From a virus: a DNA stretch of 23,828 bases. The notes under the pieces were generated by a model. That model worked only from the letters and a program-made list of their open reading frames with translations, made no database searches and was not told the DNA's origin. Numbering within the stretch: position 1 is the first letter of the stretch; every line of letters begins with the position of its first letter. The DNA is taken from IMG/VR virus record IMGVR_UViG_3300007514_000064, positions 1 through 23,828 of that record; one strand, 5' to 3'. The position numbers and the translations under genes are program-made. Of the stretch, positions 1 to 8,488 are shown piece by piece.

Positions 1-428
1 TTAGATTCGCTGCTGTTATGGACAGCAGCCACAGCATCAGTAACGGTTACACCTGAGGCCAAGGCCGTTTCTCTGGCTTCAATCGGCCCTTTTTTACTGC
101 CAGATACGGTATCGGTAACGGTAACCCCTGAGGCCAATGACGCTTCTCGGTTGGTTTCGCTACTGTTATGGACACCAGTAACGGCGTCGCTGACAGTTAC
201 ACCGGCGGCTATTGGGGCTGAAACACCGCCAATCACTACATCACGGCTAGCGGTTACAGTGTCAGTAACGGTAACACCTGAAGCTAATGAGGTTTCGGCT
301 TCGGCTCGGTTGAGCTTGCCGTCTACGCCATCAGTGATAGTTACCCCTGACGACAGCAACACTTCACGATCTACCGGTGAGCGAAAATCAGGCTTATCAA
401 CAGACGGGACTCGTTGCCAGCGACTCAA
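1..428 (-). CDS. Repeat-containing tail or fibre-like protein, N-terminal part (cut by left edge)
   Basis: This is an open reading frame without a stop that leaves the window on the left, so only about 142 N-terminal residues are visible. I chose a TTG start whose last two bases overlap the adaptor gene's stop (TTGA), the same arrangement as the methyltransferase gene; a GGAG lies about 10 nt upstream. After a short head (SRWQRVPSVDKPDF) the protein is tandem repeats of 25 residues with core LASGVTVTD, the first unit being 23 residues. Units 3 and 5 share VHNSSE and units 2 and 4 share TVTDTV, so a 50-residue double unit is visible. The repeats are rich in Val, Thr, Ser and Ala and are probably beta-strand. 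Position right after the head-tail adaptor suggests a tail or fibre component. Function is inferred from location only. Confidence 0.75.
   Translation of the reverse strand, partial: MSRWQRVPSVDKPDFRSPVDREVLLSSGVTITDGVDGKLNRAEAETSLASGVTVTDTVTASRDVVIGGVSAPIAAGVTVSDAVTGVHNSSETNREASLASGVTVTDTVSGSKKGPIEARETALASGVTVTDAVAAVHNSSES
3..356 (-). repeat. Tandem 75-bp repeats coding LASGVTVTD units
   Basis: The repeated core (GTTACC/GTAACC followed by the complement of SGV) recurs at plus-strand positions 46, 121, 196, 271 and 340. This gives three intervals of 75 nt and one of 69 nt. All intervals are multiples of three, so the array stays in frame on the minus strand. The array probably continues beyond the left edge. 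Confidence 0.85.
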
Positions 429-1888
429 AAGGAACCAACTCCATACATCACATTTCGCACTTGTCGGCTGCCGCGAATGTTACGGGTGCGCTGGAATTTC
501 TGAATCTTTTGTAATTGCAGTTCATATAGCGCGTAGGCTTGCGAGGATAGGTTATTGCGCCCGCCTTCGGCCTTCAGATAACAAAGGTACTCGGCATAAC
601 ACATCATGGCCTCTAAAGCGATTTCGGGTAATTCTAGTTGCGGTTGGGCGTCGTTGGCGTCGCCTGGCTCGGCCAGTTCGGTAGGGTAACGGGCGTAATA
701 AACCTGTAAACGCTCGTTATGTTTGAGTCTTAAAATCTCGTAAGTGCAATCGGTGAAGCTCGGATCACCGCTAGAAAAGGCGAACTCATAGATGCTAGAA
801 TTGGCGTCCGACGATTCGCCGCCCCGATCAGAGATATAAACCGGCTGGTTGGGTTTGATGATCACGCTATCGCTGGATTCTCTGATAAAGTATTGGCTGG
901 CAACATCTTTGACGGTAGCGGTCCAGTTACCCGAATTGGTGAGTTCATCGATGCCCAGGATGCTGCGTCTGCCGTCGGGTGAACCGCCTGTCAGTCTCAC
1001 GCCGTAGAGATAAAACGGGGCTAGATCGGTTAGAGTGCCGCCGCCCTTGACGGCTGGGATGGTAGTTGTGGCCCGATTAGAGTTACGAACACTGACAAAA
1101 ACATCGTTATTCAAGAAATCCGATACCACGCCGGTTTGAACCACTTCCACCAGTTCGGAGCGTTCGACGGTAGGCCAGATATGGAGTAGCGGCAAGGTTT
1201 TATCGGCCCGTTCGATCTGGACACGATCACCGTAACGGGTGAAATTGGCTTGGCCGCCAGTCAGCTTGGCTGTCAGGTAATAATTGTTTGGTGTGGCCGT
1301 ATCGGTGGCCACATTGGTGATAACGGCTTCAGAATCGTCGTCCAGGTTATGCAAAATATCGCCGGTTTTGATGGCGCTGTAATCGGTTGATTTGGCTTCG
1401 CCCCGTTCGTTGTAATAGTTGCCGATCTTGACCGTATGATCGGCATAGGTGCTATCACCGATATAAGTGTCAGCGGTAGCGTAAGTGGTGGCCACCACTT
1501 CAGCCGTTTGGCCCCAAACATCGAACTTTTCGGGCCGAGATCCGGTACGATCAATATCCTGAAAACTCTGTAACGGGCGTTGCTCGACTTCGTGCCTGAT
1601 ATTACTGGTGTTCCAAAAAACTTCTTGCACGCCCAGCGTATCGGCGGGCAAAGCATATTCGGTTTGGTTGGGTTCTAAAGCCAACTCTTGACGGCCAGTC
1701 AGCAACGAAACGCCGTTACGATACAAATCAGCCGCCACCTGGCGGGCCGAGTCGTTGATGATCATGGCTTCTTCGTCGATAGGGTTGCTGGCGTCGGTAT
1801 AGGTGGCGCTGGTGCTAATAAAATTACCGCCAGGATCGCCCAGCCGTAATCTCAGCCGCTGTCGGAGTTCTTTCAATGTAAAAGCCAT
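425..1888 (-). CDS. Head-tail adaptor/connector protein with a large inserted domain
   Basis: A 487-residue protein directly after the capsid gene. The N-terminus (LKELRQRLRLRLGDP, then DEEAMIINDSARQVAADLY) and the helical C-terminus (LELPEIALEAMMCYAEYLCYLKAEG, split here over two helices) look like the helical core of phage adaptor proteins that bind under the portal. Between about residues 110 and 390 lies a long Thr/Gly/Asp-rich stretch that looks all-beta, which would make the protein clearly longer than a simple adaptor. The start ATG at 1888 follows a terminator-like hairpin. Gene order portal-scaffold-capsid-adaptor supports the role. The assignment rests on N/C-terminal character and synteny, not on a catalytic motif. 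Confidence 0.65.
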   Translation of the reverse strand: MAFTLKELRQRLRLRLGDPGGNFISTSATYTDASNPIDEEAMIINDSARQVAADLYRNGVSLLTGRQELALEPNQTEYALPADTLGVQEVFWNTSNIRHEVEQRPLQSFQDIDRTGSRPEKFDVWGQTAEVVATTYATADTYIGDSTYADHTVKIGNYYNERGEAKSTDYSAIKTGDILHNLDDDSEAVITNVATDTATPNNYYLTAKLTGGQANFTRYGDRVQIERADKTLPLLHIWPTVERSELVEVVQTGVVSDFLNNDVFVSVRNSNRATTTIPAVKGGGTLTDLAPFYLYGVRLTGGSPDGRRSILGIDELTNSGNWTATVKDVASQYFIRESSDSVIIKPNQPVYISDRGGESSDANSSIYEFAFSSGDPSFTDCTYEILRLKHNERLQVYYARYPTELAEPGDANDAQPQLELPEIALEAMMCYAEYLCYLKAEGGRNNLSSQAYALYELQLQKIQKFQRTRNIRGSRQVRNVMYGVGSF

Positions 1889-1904
1889 AATTTTTATATC
1901 TATA

Positions 1905-1936
1905 TAGAAAGGGGGACAGAGCCGAAGCCCTGCCCC
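1905..1936 (-). terminator. Hairpin with UUCG loop after the capsid gene
   Basis: On the minus strand, 8 nt past the capsid stop, GGGGCAGGGC and GCTCTGTCCCC pair around a TTCG tetraloop with one bulge. A weak T-rich tail (CCTTTCTATAT) follows. It is probably a partial terminator or mRNA-stabilising hairpin that raises capsid expression relative to the adaptor and tail genes. Confidence 0.6.
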
Positions 1937-1944
1937 GATAAGGA

Positions 1945-3147
1945 TTAAGCTATATTGGTTCCACCGACTTTGTATGGACCGGCATCGCCCAAGTAAAGCC
2001 AGAAATTCTTAGCTCTATCGTCGCAGACTAGCTGCGTTTTCAGCTTCAATTGCCCTTCGATGACTGCTCTATCGGGGTGCGTTTTGAAACCTGAGAACTG
2101 AGAATCTAATGATGGATGGATAGCTAAATAGGTGTGCTTGCTGTTAATACCAATCACGGAATGGACAGGCACATACGGATCAGCCATAATGGTTGTACCG
2201 AAGCTGTTCCAAGTCATGTTTTGATTGAAACCGATGTTAGACATGGTTTCGTCGCGCTGGGTTTGCCCTTCAAGCAACATTTCTAAAGCAACATAAATTC
2301 GTGGGTTACAGAAAACGTAATCCACTGCATCGATGCCACCTTGGGCGGTGTCGTGTAGAGCGATACCTAGCAACTGTTTAGACAAGTTATCTTCAACAGC
2401 GGCATCTAAGGCCGAGTGGCCGATTTCACCTAACCGAGCTTGCCATTTGTTGGTAGTCGATCCAGTTATCCCGCCGCTAGAGTTATCCACCATCCACAGA
2501 TTGAGCAACCCGTCGTCAGTGAATGTGCCTAAGGCGTTGGCGGCCAATCCACCAAAAGAACCTTTATCTAACAGGCTGAAAATACTGTTAACAGCACCAG
2601 TTGAATTGTGATCGGCGCTAGTGCCGAAAGCGCCCGCACTGGTGAAGTTGCATAACGCGGTGGCCATACTGTCCGACATGTCGTCGGCCATTAGTTCGGC
2701 TTCACGGGCAAAGACGTTAAACACCGTGTTTCTGTCCCGCTCCGGTATGCCCGAAATGTTATCGATATTCAGCAGATCATTGATGTTGAGTCCAGCGTTC
2801 TCGACTAACTGATCTTCTGAGATCGAAACATTGACTGATAAATTCTTCCAGCCGTATTCGGCCTGAGCGAACTGGGAAGTTCCCGTCTGACTGTCGTCGG
2901 CAGATAGCGCGATAGTACGCGTGGCGGTAAGCTGGGCGCTACCTTCATACCACTGCGTATTGTTGCGGTTATACCTAACGTGCGCCCGAATCGGTGATCC
3001 GGTTTCACGCTTGGCGCTTTCTTGTAAAACCCTCAGTAAAGGGCTAGTTTTTGATAATAGGGCTGTGTTTAAGCCCTGTTGTGATGGCAGAGTTGCCATC
3101 TCGATCTGTTGTAAAATTGTGGTACCTGAACCACCTATTGCGGCCAT
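1945..3147 (-). CDS. Major capsid protein
   Basis: A 400-residue protein placed between a coiled-coil scaffold gene and the adaptor, the standard place and size for the shell-forming subunit of tailed phages. The N-terminus (TLPSQQGLNTALLSKTSPLLRVL) is helical. A middle segment, RERD-like (GIPERDRNTVFNVFAREAEL), is followed by a helix typical of coat proteins that align with an HK97-type E-loop and spine helix. The C-terminus is beta-rich (FSGFKTHPDRAVIEG, then LYLGDAGPYKVGG). No protease or cleavable delta domain is evident, so assembly probably uses the separate scaffold. The fold is inferred, not shown. A GGGGGTAATACA stretch precedes the ATG. Confidence 0.85.
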   Translation of the reverse strand: MAAIGGSGTTILQQIEMATLPSQQGLNTALLSKTSPLLRVLQESAKRETGSPIRAHVRYNRNNTQWYEGSAQLTATRTIALSADDSQTGTSQFAQAEYGWKNLSVNVSISEDQLVENAGLNINDLLNIDNISGIPERDRNTVFNVFAREAELMADDMSDSMATALCNFTSAGAFGTSADHNSTGAVNSIFSLLDKGSFGGLAANALGTFTDDGLLNLWMVDNSSGGITGSTTNKWQARLGEIGHSALDAAVEDNLSKQLLGIALHDTAQGGIDAVDYVFCNPRIYVALEMLLEGQTQRDETMSNIGFNQNMTWNSFGTTIMADPYVPVHSVIGINSKHTYLAIHPSLDSQFSGFKTHPDRAVIEGQLKLKTQLVCDDRAKNFWLYLGDAGPYKVGGTNIA

Positions 3148-3183
3148 TGTATTACCCCCAACGGCGCGGGGTTAATCTAAACC

Positions 3184-3852
3184 CTAGCGCCTGAGTACTT
3201 GCAACAGATCAGGGTTTTTAGCGATAGCCGAGGCCCGTTCTGTGGGCGACATCCGTTCAAGCTGATCGGCTAGTTCGTTTTCGCTGACTGGTGTCGGCTT
3301 AGACGAGGTGTTAGCTCTAGCTTGCGGTAATGGTGCGCCAGCGGTGGCCCGTTGGCCCGCTTGTTCCGTCTTGCGACGGTTGCGGATATTGTTTAACTCG
3401 GCCACTCGGTAAGCACTGGCGAAATCACCAGACTCGTTATATTCGCTGATAAGTTTAGCGTCATCGACACTAACCCCGAACTGTTTTTGCAATTCTTGAA
3501 TCTTGGTATCAGCCGCAGCCGCTTGCTGGCTCTCGGATTGGACTCGTTTTAAGTCAACAATCTCATGCGCCATTTCCCTGACTGCTCGCTGAAATAAATC
3601 ATCTTCTTGGGGTTGAGTATCCGTATATCCACCAGCTTTGAGTTGGGCGATCTCGGCCTGTTGCTGCTGCAACTGGGCTTGTAAATCGGCTTTCTCTTGG
3701 CCCATCGAGGTGATCTTTTGGCTAGCGTTTAAGCGTTGCTTATCCAGATTCTCTCGCAGGGTGTTTAGCTCGGCGTCTATTGGGTCAACGTTATTGGAGT
3801 CCTCGGCCTCAGTTGCTTCAGTTGAAGTTGGGCTGACAGGTTGCTCGTTCAT
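3184..3852 (-). CDS. Scaffolding protein
   Basis: A 222-residue, highly charged, Gln-rich protein immediately upstream of the capsid gene. Residues about 25-70 (AELNTLRENLDKQRLNASQK, then EKADLQAQLQQQQAEIAQLK) form a long predicted coiled coil. The middle is helical with basic residues (NNIRNRRKTEQ). A conserved-looking C-terminal segment (NELADQLERMSPTERASAIA) could be the capsid-binding helix-turn-helix usual in scaffolds. Genes for portal, scaffold and capsid are separated by only 3 and 36 nt, so they are co-transcribed. There is no protease domain. The assignment rests on composition and position. Confidence 0.75.
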   Translation of the reverse strand: MNEQPVSPTSTEATEAEDSNNVDPIDAELNTLRENLDKQRLNASQKITSMGQEKADLQAQLQQQQAEIAQLKAGGYTDTQPQEDDLFQRAVREMAHEIVDLKRVQSESQQAAAADTKIQELQKQFGVSVDDAKLISEYNESGDFASAYRVAELNNIRNRRKTEQAGQRATAGAPLPQARANTSSKPTPVSENELADQLERMSPTERASAIAKNPDLLQVLRR

Positions 3853-3855
3853 AGC

Positions 3856-5688
3856 TTACGCTCCTAATTGGTTCGCTACTTGGTTAGGTGCCAGGCCCGC
3901 ACCGGCGGGATTACTGGCGGCAATATCGGCCAATCCCTGGACGGGGTTGCTGGCCAACTGTTGTTGTAAGGCTTGGGCCTGATCGATGGCGTCAAATATC
4001 TCTGATCGCCGTTCCTCGCTCAGTTCCACGCCCGTATATCTGATAAATTCTTTGACATCGAAAACACCGGCCTGAACCATAGCAAAAGCGTAATTGATCT
4101 TATCGCTTTGGTTAAGCGGTGCATCGGCTTTGCTATCGATTTCGACTGAATACAGCAGTTCTCGCATAGCTTCGTTAAATAACAAGTTTTCGCCCTGATC
4201 GTAAGTCATAGTCTCACGCGGATCATCGAATTGTTTGTATTGTTGCAACAAACTGATCTCGACTCTGGCCTGTCGCCGATAGCTGTCATCTAAAGCCTGT
4301 ATCTTCGGCACTTGCCGAGAATAAGCGTTACCAGTTAGCAAAGAAACCATCTTACCGCTAGCGTTAGAGCCTGGTTCTCGGCCTTGCAGTACCGGACTGA
4401 CACCCGACGTCTGCTGTTGGCTTGTCTGCTCCAGTTCTTTGACTAAGCCAAGCACATCGCCAGGTACTGGGGCTGGCGGGATGCGTTGCACTTTAGTCAA
4501 GTCCTCAACCGGCACGATCAAGCCTGGCTGGTTTGTCAGATCACCGTAATCGACTGAACCATCTTCGACCAGCCATTGGCTGTTAGACATCAGCAAAGCG
4601 TTACTGATGACGGTGTTATAAAGGATGTTGGTACCGTCCTGGATCGACAACAAGGGTTCGACTTCAGATCGGCCATGAAAAACATGCGGCAGCGGTGAAG
4701 CAGTATAGGCGATGACTGGAAACTCGTTATGCCAATAGGGGTTAGGTTCGTCATAAACGATTTTGCGTTCATTGACGCAAACCACTACCCTGGTTCGCTG
4801 GCTTCGGCCCGATTCAGCGTCGAATCGGTAATCGAACGCCTCGCTAATACCATGATCGGCATCGAAATAAACTTCATAAACCGGATAGCGCCGCCGTTCG
4901 TATCGAGTTTCGTTGTTCAGGTCGCCCTGAGGACTCTTGAAAAAGTTTCGTACCCGTCGCAAAAATCCGCGCCCGCTGTGGACACTGCTGTCAGTGTTGG
5001 CCGAGTTGTGATCACTGCCTTCGGCATAATCGGACTCTTTCAGCCCGTACAGGTTCTCGATGTCTGCCGCGTCCAGATAGGTGCGAACGATAGTATATTT
5101 AGCGTCAGCGAAATCTAGCCTGGTAGCCATCGGATCGACTAAGACGTCCTCGAAAGGCAGAATAGGCAACTTGATCTGTTTGCTGTACGGGCAATAATGG
5201 ACTTTTCTGAAGCCGGTGCCGTTGACTAACACGTCCATCAACAGCTTAGAGATTTCCAAGCCTTCGCCTCGGCGCTGGTGCGTCATCTCTAATATTTCTT
5301 CTAGTTTCTCGGCTAATTCCTTGTCTGTCATACCGGTAGGGATTGGCATACCTAGTTCGTTTTGACTGACAACCGCATCTAAGTCAGGGAAATCGGCCCT
5401 AATAAAATATTTGGGCCTAGCCTGGCCCAGTATCGGGGCTAAAGTGTCCACGACGGGGGCCACAATATTACGAGTCAGCCTGAATTTCCAAGATGGTACC
5501 TCGGCTTCGACTAAAGCCTCGCCCTCTTCGATCAGATATTGGTTACCCAAAAAATACAACCACGACTTACGGGCCACTTTAACCCGTTGGCTGATAGCAT
5601 CCTCGGCTTCGTTCCGCATGGATCGGATGGCTGCCAATAAATCATCTTCGTCGTTGATTAACTCAAAACTTTCTAGTGTGTTAGACAT
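3856..5688 (-). CDS. Portal protein (P22-like size class)
   Basis: A 610-residue protein that would form the dodecameric ring at the packaging vertex. Features seen include the N-terminal segment RKSWLYFLGNQYL followed by WKFRLTRNIVAPVVDTLAPILGQARP, the RQVPKIQALDD region, and a repeated-turn stretch PSWK/PVYEVYFDADHG. A C-terminal tail rich in Gln and Ala (QALQQQLASNPVQG) may form a barrel. This pattern matches the large portals of P22-like and related podoviruses. The ATG lies in the motif TAGACATAATT, which recurs at the start of the neighbouring PAPS-like gene. The gene sits between the moron and the scaffold; ancestrally it probably overlapped the end of the large terminase. Confidence 0.85.
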   Translation of the reverse strand: MSNTLESFELINDEDDLLAAIRSMRNEAEDAISQRVKVARKSWLYFLGNQYLIEEGEALVEAEVPSWKFRLTRNIVAPVVDTLAPILGQARPKYFIRADFPDLDAVVSQNELGMPIPTGMTDKELAEKLEEILEMTHQRRGEGLEISKLLMDVLVNGTGFRKVHYCPYSKQIKLPILPFEDVLVDPMATRLDFADAKYTIVRTYLDAADIENLYGLKESDYAEGSDHNSANTDSSVHSGRGFLRRVRNFFKSPQGDLNNETRYERRRYPVYEVYFDADHGISEAFDYRFDAESGRSQRTRVVVCVNERKIVYDEPNPYWHNEFPVIAYTASPLPHVFHGRSEVEPLLSIQDGTNILYNTVISNALLMSNSQWLVEDGSVDYGDLTNQPGLIVPVEDLTKVQRIPPAPVPGDVLGLVKELEQTSQQQTSGVSPVLQGREPGSNASGKMVSLLTGNAYSRQVPKIQALDDSYRRQARVEISLLQQYKQFDDPRETMTYDQGENLLFNEAMRELLYSVEIDSKADAPLNQSDKINYAFAMVQAGVFDVKEFIRYTGVELSEERRSEIFDAIDQAQALQQQLASNPVQGLADIAASNPAGAGLAPNQVANQLGA

Positions 5689-5692
5689 AATT
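5682..5692. repeat. 11-bp direct repeat flanking the PAPS-like moron (copy 1, at portal start)
   Basis: TAGACATAATT covers the portal start codon. An identical copy lies at 6435-6445 over the start of the PAPS-like gene and the stop of the terminase gene. The two copies are 753 bp apart. Confidence 0.8.
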
Positions 5693-5709
5693 GCGCCTTA
5701 TTTATAAAA

Positions 5710-6441
5710 TTACCACGCACAAAAACAGCCCTCATCATCCAAACCAGACAAAACCGGCTGATCAGAATCGAATTGCAAATCAGCTAATGATTTACTTTTT
5801 AAAATAGTGTGAGGGCCAATTTTTTTTTGTTGCTGCTTTTCCCATTCCATCATCCAATTAAACCGGCTTGGGTTAATTTGCTGTAACTTTTTCCATGCAT
5901 AAGCGCCTTGGCGGAAACAAGACCCTCCGCAGTTGTTATGCGAAAATCCTTGACGGTACATTTCAGGGATTTCAATTCCCCAACTTTCAACCAGTTGCAT
6001 ATAGTCGCGTTTTAACAGTTTTGGATTCCACAAGAGAGGAAAATCTATTAACGCGCCTATTTTTTGATAGCGTTCTTTGGGTTTTTTAATGCGGTGGGTT
6101 TCAGTCCAATCTAACCCTAGATAGACAGTACAAGGTAAATTATTTTTAACGTGGCTCACAAAAGGTTTTATTTTCAGCTTTCGAGTACAGGACAAAAAGC
6201 GATTAGAGCCAATAATATTTTCTTCCTCAAAAATTTCTGGCGGTGTTCTTCCGTCTTGGTATCGAGTAATACTTTCCCCCCAGTATTTTTCCAAATCATC
6301 AAGGAATCGGTACAAGTCGGGGTCTTCCCAAGAGGTATCGGCAAACCAAAGTTCAACATTATCAAATTCAGATAAAACCCGATTCGCCGCCACAGCAGAA
6401 GCTAAACCACCAGAAATGCTAACTAAATGCAAACTAGACAT
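5710..6441 (-). CDS. PAPS reductase-like PP-loop ATPase family protein (moron)
   Basis: A 243-residue protein starting with a PP-loop, SISGGLASA (SGG at residues 10-12), the ATP-pyrophosphatase signature of the PAPS-reductase/adenylyl-transfer superfamily. Six cysteines sit at positions 85 (FLSCTRKLK), 104, 171 and 175 (NNCGGSCFRQGAYAW), and 239 and 241 (EGCFCAW at the extreme C-terminus). Some of these could hold an iron-sulfur cluster as in DndC-like members. Phage members of this family are common but their substrate is largely unknown; I do not claim sulfate reduction. Base composition differs: sampled lines are about 32-37% GC against roughly 60% in the adjoining terminase. The gene splits terminase from portal and overlaps the terminase stop by 8 nt. 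Confidence 0.75.
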   Translation of the reverse strand: MSSLHLVSISGGLASAVAANRVLSEFDNVELWFADTSWEDPDLYRFLDDLEKYWGESITRYQDGRTPPEIFEEENIIGSNRFLSCTRKLKIKPFVSHVKNNLPCTVYLGLDWTETHRIKKPKERYQKIGALIDFPLLWNPKLLKRDYMQLVESWGIEIPEMYRQGFSHNNCGGSCFRQGAYAWKKLQQINPSRFNWMMEWEKQQQKKIGPHTILKSKSLADLQFDSDQPVLSGLDDEGCFCAW

Positions 6442-8302
6442 AATTCCATACCGATTGAGGTTTTCGTTCTTCTTCCCATTGCCGTCGCTCGGCTTGCCGT
6501 TCTTTTTGCTCTAACCAGCGGCTGGGTTTGGGGGCGGGCATCCCTTCATGGGCCAAAACAGCCGAGATACAAGCGAAAACACCGTCGTCAAACCAGCCCT
6601 GATCGTCCTGGCCAGGCTTACGGGCTTGGCCTTTCTTGGCCGCTTGAGGTTTGCCGTTGACAGTAACAAAATTCGTCAGTTCTTGCAGTATCTGGCCGTC
6701 GTAGATGGCAAACTCGCCTTTGTTGAAATGGGTTTGTAATAGCGCCACCCCCAAACGGCGGGTGCTGCTAGTATTACGCCAGCCGTAACGACTGCTTTCG
6801 CTGAGATCGATGTCTTTTTCGCGTAACAGGTTCTTGGCCCCGCGTTCGGCTAGTAATAGATTGACAGCCGAACCGTCAGCGTTAGACTCAACACAGATAT
6901 GGGCGTTACCATAGAAGGTTGACGCTAACCGGACCTGTTCAGCGAAATCATCGAGCGTCATTTGATCGCCCTGGCTGGCCCGAATCACGGCCACCACTTC
7001 CAACGGCAACCGTTTAACGATTACCGCACAAGAATAGTCGCCGGTATCCAACCCTTCAGCTACGTCGCAACCGATGATATAACCAGATTTGTACCCGTTC
7101 TCAGGGAAACTGTAAATCCTGGCTAACGGTATGTTAGTCGGTTGGAACTGAACGGCTGAAGCAGTGCTGACAAACTGGCCTGACTCTGGTACAGGGGCTA
7201 AAGATTTCAACTGGGCCACCCGATGCAGATCGAAAATAGAAATCGTTTGGGTGCTGAAGGCAACTTCCCAGGTACTGGGATACTGTCTATCGAACTCGAA
7301 AACCGAACCGGCACAACGGTTACGGATAGCATGGCGACGCCAGTTCATTTTTTCTAATGTCAGCCCGTCATGGCTGTCGATCAATAACTGTTCGTTACCG
7401 TATTGGTGGCTGTCTTTACTGCCGAGGCTGTTGGCTAGCTGTTCTTTTTGTTGTTCTGTCTCAAACTCAATTTGATACTCTTCATGCTCATAAAATGGAA
7501 TAAATAACGGATAAAAGTCGGATTTACCTTCAACGGCCCGCATCCATTCCTGATGGAAGTCATCGCCATGCCGGTTGGCCGTCGTTTCTAAGAATATGGC
7601 ACTATCTGGCGTGTCAGGCACTGTCTGGTACAACATAGAGATGGTATCTCTCAAGTTGCGAAAGAAAGCCGCTTCGGACAAATGAACGATCTGGAAAGTG
7701 AACGAAGTGATCTGGCCGCCTTCGACTCGGATTTGGCTGTTTACCGGCTGGGCAAATTTCATCAAGGTGCCTTCGCGGGTGAACTCGCGGGCTAGCTCTA
7801 TCGGGAGATGTTCGGCAAAAGTTTTGTACATCTGAAAGATATTTTTAGCTGAACCGCCCTTTTCCTCAGTGATTATCAGGCTATTGGTGTTGGGTTCACA
7901 GATCGAGCGCAAGAAACAATAGGCACCGATGCCGGTGCTGCTGCCCTGTTGACGCCCTTTCATCTCAATGATGCGGATCGGTTTACCTTCGTCTTGCATG
8001 GCAAAGGCGGCTTCGATGATGCGCCGTTGGGTTTGGTTGGGTTCTAGCGCCAGCATCTGCCTGGTTTTGCCATAGATTTTTAGCAAAGCCGTCATCGAAT
8101 TAACCATCGGTTGCTGATTGGCGATCAATTGGCTCGGATCGTCCTGATAAACGATCTTCACCGCTTCGGTTAGCCAATCTGACGGCTCTTTATCAGGTGC
8201 GTTGATAGTTTCGATGGCCTGTTCTAGCCCCATCATCTCGGTTGGCACCATCTGGCGTAAAAACGGCTTTCTATAAAGGCTTAAATCTACTAAACGAGAC
8301 AT
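6434..8302 (-). CDS. Terminase large subunit
   Basis: A 622-residue packaging motor and nuclease. The ATPase domain shows a Walker A variant EMKGRQQGSSTG at about residues 113-124, a Walker B with catalytic Glu in IVHLSEAAFF, and a coupling motif IFLETTANR. The C-terminal RNase H-fold nuclease has the first acidic site in YIIGCDVAEG, the second in ICVESNADG and the third in FDDGVFACISAV. The start codon abuts the stop of the upstream 61-residue ORF with no strong ribosome site, which suggests coupled translation. The putative small subunit lies about 4 kb upstream rather than next door. The stop codon TAG overlaps the ATG of the PAPS-like moron. Confidence 0.92.
   Translation of the reverse strand: MSRLVDLSLYRKPFLRQMVPTEMMGLEQAIETINAPDKEPSDWLTEAVKIVYQDDPSQLIANQQPMVNSMTALLKIYGKTRQMLALEPNQTQRRIIEAAFAMQDEGKPIRIIEMKGRQQGSSTGIGAYCFLRSICEPNTNSLIITEEKGGSAKNIFQMYKTFAEHLPIELAREFTREGTLMKFAQPVNSQIRVEGGQITSFTFQIVHLSEAAFFRNLRDTISMLYQTVPDTPDSAIFLETTANRHGDDFHQEWMRAVEGKSDFYPLFIPFYEHEEYQIEFETEQQKEQLANSLGSKDSHQYGNEQLLIDSHDGLTLEKMNWRRHAIRNRCAGSVFEFDRQYPSTWEVAFSTQTISIFDLHRVAQLKSLAPVPESGQFVSTASAVQFQPTNIPLARIYSFPENGYKSGYIIGCDVAEGLDTGDYSCAVIVKRLPLEVVAVIRASQGDQMTLDDFAEQVRLASTFYGNAHICVESNADGSAVNLLLAERGAKNLLREKDIDLSESSRYGWRNTSSTRRLGVALLQTHFNKGEFAIYDGQILQELTNFVTVNGKPQAAKKGQARKPGQDDQGWFDDGVFACISAVLAHEGMPAPKPSRWLEQKERQAERRQWEEERKPQSVWNYV
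6435..6445. repeat. 11-bp direct repeat flanking the PAPS-like moron (copy 2, at moron start)
   Basis: TAGACATAATT, identical to 5682-5692. In the terminase frame both copies read N-Y-V-stop, so either could serve as the natural end of the terminase gene. Confidence 0.8.
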
Positions 8303-8488
8303 TTACCAACCAAATTTCTGTTGTCGAAGCCAATATCGCTTACTGCTGTAAGCCTCGATCTGTTGTTTTTCTTTTTTAACTAACTCGGCATCTGAATTGA
8401 TAAGGGGCTTGGCGAGTGGCGGGCGTAAGGGCTGTTCAATCGCCTCTTTTACCCTGCCCCTCATATTGTTCAATATCTTAATCATCAT
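8303..8488 (-). CDS. Small basic protein upstream of large terminase
   Basis: A 61-residue protein if it starts at the ATG overlapping the previous stop (ATGA at 8485-8488). A longer version using an upstream non-ATG start is possible but would overlap the neighbour more. The sequence is Lys/Arg-rich with helical segments (MMIKILNNMRGRVKEAIE and ELVKKEKQQIEAYSSKRYWL). I do not recognise a family. Its stop is directly followed by the terminase ATG, so it is surely translated from the late mRNA. A role in packaging or head joining is possible from position only. Confidence 0.6.
   Translation of the reverse strand: MMIKILNNMRGRVKEAIEQPLRPPLAKPLINSDAELVKKEKQQIEAYSSKRYWLRQQKFGW

Noticed and set aside
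151-684. 177-residue plus-strand ORF
   Set aside because: It is the antisense shadow of the repeat protein and of the adaptor C-terminus. The minus-strand frames continue cleanly, and its repeats are only the complement of the VTVTD units.
1273-1656. 127-residue minus-strand ORF
   Set aside because: It is an alternative frame within the adaptor gene with no ribosome site and a Pro/Ile/Lys-biased composition.
4729-5118. 129-residue plus-strand ORF
   Set aside because: It is antisense to the portal gene. No ribosome site or recognisable motif.
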